Source: Pedobacter sp. MC2016-05 (GTDB taxonomy: Bacteria > Bacteroidota > Bacteroidia > Sphingobacteriales > Sphingobacteriaceae). Taken from it: DNA of 64,000 bases. The position numbers and the translations under genes are program-made. This document shows, one piece after another, positions 38,971 through 45,995 of the stretch. The stretch is from assembly GCF_026239735.1 (NCBI RefSeq), contig NZ_JAPIVT010000009.1, positions 118,735-182,734 on the forward strand, read 5' to 3'. The notes beneath the pieces were generated by a model. It did no database searches. It saw nothing but the letters and a program-made list of their open reading frames with translations, and had not been told where the DNA came from. Within the stretch, counting starts at the first letter, position 1. Each line of letters starts with the position of its first letter.

Positions 38971-40047
38971 ATGAATAAGATAATCTATACCGGTCTGTTA
39001 TTAATTACGCAGGCTGTTCAACTTTTCGCTCAGGACAATTCGAAAGAGATCACCTTTAAATCCCCGGATGGCAAAATTACCTATGGAGGAACATTAACCT
39101 ATCCAGCAGGCAGTGATAAGAAATTCCCTGCGATGGTCATTGTTTCCGGTACGGGCAGGCAAGACAGAGACGGTCTGATGGCGGGCCGCAAAATATTTCT
39201 AGAAATCTCAAACGAGCTTGTTAAGAAGGGTTATGCGGTATTAAGGGTCGATGACAGGGGGGTTGGGAAAACAACAGGAGTTTATGAGAACGCCACTACT
39301 GAGGATTTTGCCAATGATGCTTTGTTGGCATTAAAAAAACTGCAAACAGAAAATAGGATTGACAAAAAACGCCTTGGCCTGATCGGACATAGTGAAGGCG
39401 GTGCTGCAATAGCAATTGCAGCATCAAAGAGCAAAGACGTTAAATTTTTGATTAGTCTTTCGGGTCTGGCACAGAATGGATTTGATGCGCTGATTTCTCA
39501 AAATGAAAGCCTGGTAAATAACTCGCAGCTTCCTGATCATGATAAGGCAAGGTCTAATGATATCAATGCGCTCATGTTTCAAACTGCACTTAAATATGCC
39601 GATTCTGCAAATATGGAAGCTAAGTTGAATGAAACTTATTCAGTCTGGAAGGTGAAGGACGATGCTTATTTTAAAACACTCAATATTGAGTTTGATCATT
39701 TCCGTTTTCCAGTATATAGTTACGTCATGTATGCAATAGGTCCGTGGTATAGGTACTTCATTAAGTACGATGCAAAGCAAACCATGGCAAAAATTAAAAT
39801 ACCTGTTTTAGCGATTAATGGAGATAAGGACAGTTATGTTGTTGCAGAAAAAAATTTAAGCAACTGGAAAGAATATATTGCAGCAGGTGGGAATATAAAC
39901 GTTGAAACATATTTGTTAAAAAATGTAAATCACCTATTACTGCCATGCACTACCTGTACACAAGCTGAAATCCCAAACATCAAAAGCGGTGTTGCTCCTG
40001 AAGCGCTAACGATCATTACTGATTGGTTGAACCGTAAAGTAAAATAA
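38971..40047 (+). CDS. Secreted alpha/beta hydrolase with CxxC near the catalytic His
   Basis: From ATG 38971, 358 residues with a signal peptide (IIYTGLLLITQAVQLFAQ). The fold is clear: GTGRQDRDG oxyanion region, VLRVDDRGVGKTTG, nucleophile Ser141 in LIGHSEGGAAI, acid region INGDKDSYV and His321 in LKNVNHLL. Close relatives of this dienelactone-hydrolase-like group normally read NHLFQ with a polar loop afterwards; here the loop is LPCTTCTQAE, placing Cys326 and Cys329 five and eight residues past the His. Its start 4 bp after the TlpA-type gene ties it to the redox operon. Substrate unknown. Confidence 0.87.
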   Translation: MNKIIYTGLLLITQAVQLFAQDNSKEITFKSPDGKITYGGTLTYPAGSDKKFPAMVIVSGTGRQDRDGLMAGRKIFLEISNELVKKGYAVLRVDDRGVGKTTGVYENATTEDFANDALLALKKLQTENRIDKKRLGLIGHSEGGAAIAIAASKSKDVKFLISLSGLAQNGFDALISQNESLVNNSQLPDHDKARSNDINALMFQTALKYADSANMEAKLNETYSVWKVKDDAYFKTLNIEFDHFRFPVYSYVMYAIGPWYRYFIKYDAKQTMAKIKIPVLAINGDKDSYVVAEKNLSNWKEYIAAGGNINVETYLLKNVNHLLLPCTTCTQAEIPNIKSGVAPEALTIITDWLNRKVK

Positions 40048-40103
40048 ATCTAACAGGCCAAAATCTCTAGATGATTTGGGTTATACAACTAACATAATTA
40101 CAT

Positions 40104-40550
40104 ATGAAAAAATCAGCAATTTTTCTCTCATTGTTCGCACTGGCCCTAGCGGCACATAGTCAGATTCTTAAACCCGTAAAGTGGTCCTACGCTGCAAAAA
40201 AAACTAGTCCGACCACAGCAACTATTTATATAAAAGCTAACATTGAGGCAGGATGGCATTTATACTCACAATTCGTTAAGGAAGGCGGTCCGGTTAAAAC
40301 CAGCTTCAATTTTTCAAACGGTAAAGACTACACCGTAGTTGGATCAACAATAGAGCCGAAGCCTATTGTCAAATATGAACCTGTTTTCAAAAGCGACGTT
40401 AGTTTTTTTGAAAAGTCAGTCATTTTCCAGCAAAAAGTAAAATTTACTTCGAAGAATCCAACTATAAAAGGAACTGTGGAATTTATGACTTGTAATGATA
40501 AGCAATGTTTGCCTCCAGAGGAACTTGAATTTAGTGTTGTTGTGAAATAA
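40104..40550 (+). CDS. DsbD N-terminal (alpha) domain protein, stand-alone
   Basis: This 148-residue secreted protein corresponds to the periplasmic N-terminal domain of DsbD: VKWSYAAKKTSPTTATIYIK, IEAGWHLYSQFVKEGGPVKT, and the redox pair in MTCNDKQCLPPEELEF (Cys130 and Cys135). In DsbD this domain takes electrons from the membrane core and passes them to periplasmic partners. Here it is a separate gene 11 bp before the membrane part, so DsbD is split in two polypeptides. The TlpA-type protein upstream is a natural partner. Confidence 0.88.
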   Translation: MKKSAIFLSLFALALAAHSQILKPVKWSYAAKKTSPTTATIYIKANIEAGWHLYSQFVKEGGPVKTSFNFSNGKDYTVVGSTIEPKPIVKYEPVFKSDVSFFEKSVIFQQKVKFTSKNPTIKGTVEFMTCNDKQCLPPEELEFSVVVK

Positions 40551-40561
40551 TTTTATTGGTA

Positions 40562-42220
40562 ATGTTTATTTTTAACAAAAAAGTACTGGGAATACTAGTG
40601 TTATTATTCTCAATGTCTTTAGCTACTTGTGCCCAGGATAGTATATCGGTCGATGGTCTTGAATTCACAGAAATTCAAACTGATCAACCCTTGCAACAAC
40701 ATCAGGCAGATTCTGTAAATCGAAAACCAAAAGGAAAGGCATTCCAGAAACCTGATGCCATGTCAGCTGACAAAGATTCGGAAACATTGGGCGGTATTTT
40801 CCTAGCTGGTTTTTTGGGTGGAATTGCAGCATTATTGATGCCCTGCATATTCCCGATGCTGCCTCTTACGGTAAGCTTTTTTACCAAAGGAGCAGAAAAG
40901 GGCAAGGCTTTTGGCAGGGCCATGCTTTATGGCCTATTTATTATTCTAATTTATGTAGGATTAGGGCTTCTGGTTACCATTATTTTTGGGGCCGATGCTT
41001 TAAATAGCTTATCCACTAACGGAATATTCAACTTCCTTTTCTTTTTGTTGCTGATTGTTTTTGCAGTCTCCTTCTTCGGTGCTTTTGAGCTCGCACTTCC
41101 CTCATCGTGGGCAAATAAACTAGATGCTAAAGCTGACAAAGGCGGTATTGCGGGACTGTTTTTCATGGCGGGTACGCTGGCATTAGTTTCTTTTTCTTGC
41201 ACTGGCCCTATTATTGGAACATTACTGGTTCAAACTGCTACTACGGGCGCGTTACTTGGACCAGCGGTTGGCATGTTTGGCTTTTCGCTTGCATTAGCTA
41301 TTCCATTTGCCATATTTGCCCTATTTCCGTCATTTATGACAAAACTTCCTAAATCAGGTGGCTGGCTGAATAGTGTCAAGGTAACACTTGGATTTCTCGA
41401 ATTGGCATTTGCTCTCAAATTTCTAAGCAATGTCGATTTAGCCTATCATTGGGAATGGTTTGACAGAGAGGTCTTTCTATCATTATGGATTGTGATATTT
41501 TTATTGATGGGCCTTTATCTTTTGGGCAAATTAAGGCTCACCTACGATAGCCCGGTTTTATTTATCTCCGTACCCAAACTTTTCTTAGGAATAATAGTAC
41601 TTTCTTTCACCGTTTATTTAATTCCGGGTTTATGGGGTGCTCCATTGAAATCGGTTTCTGCATTTTTGCCACCGCAGGAAACTCAAGATTTCGACCTATA
41701 CACCGCTAGCTTAACCTCAGACCCGACAGCTATGAGCAGAAACGAAAAATATAAGCCTAATAAATACATCGATAAGTTCAAAGCACCTTTAAAATTGAAT
41801 GCTTATTTTGATTACCAAGAAGGTATCAATGCGGCGAAAATCCAAAATAAGCCCGTGCTCATCGACTTTACCGGGCATGCATGTGTTAACTGTAGAAAGA
41901 TGGAGGCTAATGTTTGGCCTGACAAAGATGTGTACAAAATGATCAATGAAGATTATGTACTTATTCAGCTCTATGTGGATGACAAATCAGAGCTAGATAG
42001 CCAGGATGAAGTCCTCACTCCTGAAGGAAAAAAGCTAAACACAATTGGAAAGAAATGGAGTGATTTGCAAGCCAGAAATTTTCAGTCAAATTCGCAGCCG
42101 CTTTACGTGTTACTTGATCCATCTACCGAACTGCCACTCGTTACGCCGAGGGGGGCAGATTATGATGTAGCACATTATAAAGAATTTCTTAAGGAAGGAC
42201 TTATAAGCTTCCAGAGGTAG
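40562..42220 (+). CDS. dsbD: DsbD membrane and C-terminal thioredoxin domains (thiol:disulfide interchange protein)
   Basis: From ATG 40562, 552 residues (an in-frame TTG lies two codons earlier). After a signal segment and a short periplasmic stretch come about eight membrane helices with the two redox cysteines: Cys95 in LLMPCIFPMLPLTVSFF and Cys213 in LVSFSCTGPIIG. The C-terminal thioredoxin-like domain has VLIDFTGHACVNCRKME (Cys441 and Cys444). It moves electrons from cytoplasmic thioredoxin across the inner membrane. The missing N-terminal domain is supplied by the gene just upstream. It ends the operon; a 9 bp inverted repeat follows 40 bp later. Confidence 0.92.
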   Translation: MFIFNKKVLGILVLLFSMSLATCAQDSISVDGLEFTEIQTDQPLQQHQADSVNRKPKGKAFQKPDAMSADKDSETLGGIFLAGFLGGIAALLMPCIFPMLPLTVSFFTKGAEKGKAFGRAMLYGLFIILIYVGLGLLVTIIFGADALNSLSTNGIFNFLFFLLLIVFAVSFFGAFELALPSSWANKLDAKADKGGIAGLFFMAGTLALVSFSCTGPIIGTLLVQTATTGALLGPAVGMFGFSLALAIPFAIFALFPSFMTKLPKSGGWLNSVKVTLGFLELAFALKFLSNVDLAYHWEWFDREVFLSLWIVIFLLMGLYLLGKLRLTYDSPVLFISVPKLFLGIIVLSFTVYLIPGLWGAPLKSVSAFLPPQETQDFDLYTASLTSDPTAMSRNEKYKPNKYIDKFKAPLKLNAYFDYQEGINAAKIQNKPVLIDFTGHACVNCRKMEANVWPDKDVYKMINEDYVLIQLYVDDKSELDSQDEVLTPEGKKLNTIGKKWSDLQARNFQSNSQPLYVLLDPSTELPLVTPRGADYDVAHYKEFLKEGLISFQR

Positions 42221-42259
42221 CTTTAAACCAACCTTATTTTAATAGTTAGTGATGATTAA

Positions 42260-42288
42260 TTTAGGCAGTGCTGGATAGCCTGCCTAAA
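42260..42288 (+). terminator. Putative terminator of the redox SusCD operon
   Basis: TTTAGGCAG (42260-42268) and CTGCCTAAA (42280-42288) form a perfect 9 bp stem with an 11-base loop, 40 bp after the dsbD stop. There is no clean T-run after it, so it is a moderate candidate. Confidence 0.5.
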
Positions 42289-42738
42289 CTATTATATTCA
42301 TCTACTTTTCATTGAAATAGAGATAACTGTCTTCGTCAAAATATTTAACTGAAGACGTTACATTGGTAAACTAAACTCAAAGAGCTACCATCATCATCTA
42401 GTCCATTGGAAAGTATGTACCTAGTCAGAATCATGAAGGCTGCATAGATTCTTGTTCCAATCCGGTTGTATTGATACAAGGGTATTAAACTTCATTTAGT
42501 GCCCAACCTTTAATAGTTGCTGGCTGAGTTTTGACAGACTATCCAACGACTATGCAAGTCCCTCTAGGGACGAGCTAATTCACAAAGTCTTTTTCGGCTG
42601 TCTGCGGTACTAATTAGGGTGTTATTTAAAACTTTAAGCGAAGATTAAACTCTATTCCTTTGTTTCCAATAAAGGTTATGTTTGTCTTTAAATTAAAATA
42701 CGCAAAATATGCGCTAAAGTTATTATGATATAATACTA

Positions 42739-42762
42739 AAGGCTACCCATGCAGGTAGCCTT
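42739..42762 (-). terminator. Hairpin downstream of the pectinesterase
   Basis: AAGGCTACC (42739-42747) and GGTAGCCTT (42754-42762) form a perfect 9 bp stem with a 6-base loop, 62 bp beyond the pectinesterase stop. T-rich sequence follows on the minus strand. It would serve as terminator for that gene and could work in both directions. Confidence 0.6.
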
Positions 42763-42823
42763 AATCAAATTATGATAACAGTATACGAGCGTTAAAAGAT
42801 CTTATTTACACATTAATTATTCC

Positions 42824-43645
42824 CTAAAATGGTTTCCAGTTGCCAAGGACTTTCTTCTTTGTGTAGTCGCTTGCTTGCAAATCCGTTAACTCTTTTGCCC
42901 ATCGTACTCGTTCTGCCCGTTGATCAACGTTGCCCATGCTGTGATACTCTGCATAAAAAGCTGTTTTTTCATTTTCTACCTTACCCCAGTTATGCCATCC
43001 CTCTGGCCGGATGTGTTCACCCATATCACAATTTAGAAAAACCACTTTTGCATAAGGTCGCCAAGGTCTGCCTAAGTAAACTTTGTCTTTTGAGAGTGAT
43101 GGCTCTCCAGTTAGCTTGCATTTAGAAAACACGTAACCGTATTTCTGGCCTTCTGGTGTAGATGCAGCAGTAAGGTACCCTGAAGAAATACTATGTAAAG
43201 TGCAACCTTCGAAATAAGCTGTAGATGCCCCGAATATAAAATCTACTGTTCCGGCTATGAAACAGTTCTTAAAATATTGAATGGTATTTCCACCAGCGTA
43301 AAATGTATCTTGATGACCAAGGAACCTACAATTTTTAAATGCCGCCCGGTCTCCGCTCACACTAACTGCTAAAGCCCGCCCTCCCGTAGTACCCGAACTA
43401 TTTTGAAAGGTTAGATCTTCTGCATTAAAATTATCTCCCAACACATAAACAGATGCCGAACCAAATGTACCATACTCTTTTCCATTGACATCTAATTTTC
43501 TAGCCGAATTATCAAAAGTCAAAACAGTAACACTGGCACCTTCTCCTTTTAAAGAAATAAAGTTTTTTTCTCTAGGGATGTTGACCAACTCTTTATAAAT
43601 CCCCTTTTTTATAAAAATTGTATAGGGATGATTTCTTGAAACAGG
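42824..43645 (-). pseudogene. Pectinesterase (CE8) with degraded N-terminus
   Basis: The intact frame from ATG 43588 gives 254 residues, short of the usual ~320. It keeps the CE8 catalytic set: FLGHQDTFYAGG, GTVDFIFGAS with the catalytic Asp, and VYLGRPWRPYAKVVFLNC with the Arg. Homology continues upstream of the ATG (TIFIKKGIYKELVNI, with SRNHPY before it) until a TAG at about 43648, and beyond that weak out-of-frame traces of the AVNAV segment are seen. There is no signal peptide. The enzyme would de-esterify pectin, but without export and the first beta-helix turn it is probably inactive. A separate N-terminal relic lies at 11068-11229. Confidence 0.82.
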
Positions 43646-43853
43646 CTAATTACGCCAAATTCCTAGCTTGTAATAGGATCCCTAAAAAGACTTAAACACA
43701 GCATATGAATCGCAAGGGTACTACGTATGCGCTTTGCAGGGAGAACTTCGGTATTTTTTGGTACAAAAGATATAGAAATAGCCGGCCTGGAAGCATGAGT
43801 TATAATAAACAGAAAACCAGGTATTTAGATTCCGTTTACTCAGTAGAGGCTTG

Positions 43854-44168
43854 TTAAAGGTCCGCTCTGCTCACCCCGATCGCATTCGCCTTCCATAGAA
43901 TATAACCCAACCTTCCGCAACACTCGGCCACAAAATATTCGATATCAGCGGGGACATCATTCACAATCCGGAAACGGATTTTATATTTGGGATTATAACT
44001 GATATACACTACCAGATCATCCGAAGAAAAACCCCTGCCCGATAACGGTTTAAAATGAACCTCCTGAAGATCTCTTGCCGTCCGCATCAAACGATCGTTC
44101 ATTACCTTTGCTAAATTCTTTTCCGGCTTAAAATCAGTCTCCAGTATGGCCAGTACAGTTACAGTCAT
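43854..44168 (-). CDS. Hypothetical protein (104 aa)
   Basis: Not recognised. The protein is soluble, without signal or membrane segment (MTVTVLAILETDFKPEKNLA; FRIVNDVPADIEYFVAECCG). The mix of charged and hydrophobic residues and the lack of a competing frame favour a real gene. It stands alone, divergent from the serine hydrolase, at the right flank of the pectinesterase relic. The 208 bp between it and that relic hold no gene I can support. Confidence 0.5.
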   Translation of the reverse strand: MTVTVLAILETDFKPEKNLAKVMNDRLMRTARDLQEVHFKPLSGRGFSSDDLVVYISYNPKYKIRFRIVNDVPADIEYFVAECCGRLGYILWKANAIGVSRADL

Positions 44169-44410
44169 AGCGCAAAAATAAAAGCAGTTTCCATCTGCGC
44201 AAGCCTCAAAAAGTAAAACCCTGAAAATGAGCTATAATAATTTTAACCTGTATTTTCTTAATTACCAGAAGTACTTATAATAAAAGGAATGCCATTCCTC
44301 AAAAATCGCCACCAGCAGCACCGCTATTCATTCCATTGATACTATACTAAAAAATTAAGTGCAACTTGAAGCCAATAATTGCTTAGCTTAGCCTTAGGCA
44401 ATAAATACTT

Positions 44411-45907
44411 ATGAAACATACGCTCAACTTCAAAATGATCAGGACCCCTAATGCAAATCCCATCCTTTTTACCGGCCTTTTCACCATCTTATTAGGCTTA
44501 TGCGTTTTGCTTGCCTCTGCCCAGCAGGTCCCGAACGAAAGGATTATTCAAGTGGAAAACAACCTCACCGGCAAAACCCTTATCAGCGGAGAAAAACCAA
44601 TGAATCTTCAGGAGCAAATGAGACATTACAATATCAAAGCCCTAAGCATCGCAGTCATCAAAGATTATAAAGTTGATTTTGCCAAAGCTTATGGCATGGC
44701 CGATTCCGCTACCCAGACCAAAGCAACGATAAATACCCTTTTTCAGGCTGCTTCCATTAGCAAATCTTTCAATGCCCTGGCCATCATTAAGCTCTTTCAT
44801 GATAAAAAGCTAGACCTTTATACCGACGTCAATACCTACCTCAAAAACTGGAAATTCCCGTACGATTCCCTTTCCAAAGGTAAAAAAATCAATACCGCTC
44901 ACCTACTCAGCCATACCGCAGGCCTGAGCGTCCACGGATTTGGTGGCTATCAGATTGACGCACCTTTACCCAATACAATCCAAATACTCAACGGCACAAA
45001 GCCAGCGAACTCTGATCCGGTACGGTCTCAATTTGCGCCCGGAGAAAAAATGCAGTATTCCGGAGGGGGAACGACCATCACCCAGCAACTCTTAATCGAC
45101 CTTACCGGTAAACCTTATCAGGATTATTTGAACCAAACTATACTTAAATCCCTGGACATGAACGAAAGCACTTTTGCCCAGCCGCCACTAGACAACAAAA
45201 GACGACATCTCGCCACCGGGTATCTGGCAGATGGTTCAGCTATTAAAGGGAAACACCACGTTTACCCCGAGCAGGCCGCTGCCGGACTATGGACCAATCC
45301 ATCTGATCTGGCTAAATACATCATCGAAACCCAGCTGGCTTACCAGGGTAAATCCAGCAAAGTCCTAAATCAATCCGACACCAGAATTCGCCTTACGCCC
45401 TACGCCAACAGCAATGGATCCGCCCTCGGCGTTTTCATTGAATCTCCTGACAGCACCGCGTATTTTGGACATGGCGGCTCCAATTACGGATTCCAGTCCG
45501 CTTACTACGGTAGCCTGGAAGGCGGAAACGGCCTTGCAATTATGGTTAATTCGGATAACGGTGCCATCATCCCCGAAATCATCAACAGCATCGCTAAAGT
45601 TTACAGCTTCAAAGGCCTTTACCAAACCAAAGTAATGAATATAAGCGATGTTCCCGAATCACTGCTGGAAAGTTATACCGGACGATACGAACTCATGCCC
45701 AATTTTATCCTCACCATCACAAAGCAGGGCAAACGTCTTTTTGCACAGGCCACCGGTCAGCCAAAAATAGAAGCCCTGCCTGAAAGCCAGACCAAGTTCT
45801 TCTCCAAAGAAATCAACGGAACCATAGAATTCGTTAAAGATGAAAACGGAAAAATAAAAGAGCTAATCTTGATACAAGGCCGGACTATACATGCCAGAAA
45901 ACTCTGA
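44411..45907 (+). CDS. Secreted serine hydrolase, class C beta-lactamase/penicillin-binding-protein-like, with DUF3471-like tail
   Basis: 498 residues with a signal peptide (LFTILLGLCVLLASAQQ). The SxxK motif is Ser115-Ile-Ser-Lys118 in FQAASISKSFNALAI; Tyr216 lies in MQYSGGGTTITQQLL; the third motif reads YFGHGGSNYGF, with His in place of the KTG Lys as in the esterase/peptidase branch. The C-terminal ~90 residues (LESYTGRYELMPNFILTITK) are DUF3471-like. Such proteins act as D-amino peptidases or esterases. Bases at the third codon position are visibly more GC-rich than in the 11-43 kb block. The M60-type peptidase follows after 88 bp on the same strand. Confidence 0.9.
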   Translation: MKHTLNFKMIRTPNANPILFTGLFTILLGLCVLLASAQQVPNERIIQVENNLTGKTLISGEKPMNLQEQMRHYNIKALSIAVIKDYKVDFAKAYGMADSATQTKATINTLFQAASISKSFNALAIIKLFHDKKLDLYTDVNTYLKNWKFPYDSLSKGKKINTAHLLSHTAGLSVHGFGGYQIDAPLPNTIQILNGTKPANSDPVRSQFAPGEKMQYSGGGTTITQQLLIDLTGKPYQDYLNQTILKSLDMNESTFAQPPLDNKRRHLATGYLADGSAIKGKHHVYPEQAAAGLWTNPSDLAKYIIETQLAYQGKSSKVLNQSDTRIRLTPYANSNGSALGVFIESPDSTAYFGHGGSNYGFQSAYYGSLEGGNGLAIMVNSDNGAIIPEIINSIAKVYSFKGLYQTKVMNISDVPESLLESYTGRYELMPNFILTITKQGKRLFAQATGQPKIEALPESQTKFFSKEINGTIEFVKDENGKIKELILIQGRTIHARKL

Positions 45908-45995
45908 AATGGATTGAAATGTTAAAAATCGTTAACCTGGCAATACACGCTTACTAAAAGGATTTATTATCATTATTTTAGACAAAAATATTGTG

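Larger units (their letters stand above)
42221..42823. other. Gene-poor region between the dsbD gene and the pectinesterase
   Basis: It contains two terminator-like hairpins (42260-42288 and 42739-42762) and a small palindrome GTCCCT-CT-AGGGAC (42558-42571). No coding frame or RNA gene is supported; the stretch looks like degraded intergenic DNA. Confidence 0.5.

Noticed and set aside
40058..40079. Hairpin CCAAAATC / GATTTGG between the hydrolase and the DsbD N-domain gene
   Set aside because: A weak 7 bp stem with a mismatch and no T-run; not enough to call a terminator inside the operon.
43705..43853. Possible transposase-like remnant left of the 104-residue gene
   Set aside because: Short plus-strand translations (YKRYRNSRPGSMSYN) gave no pattern I could name; chance is as likely.
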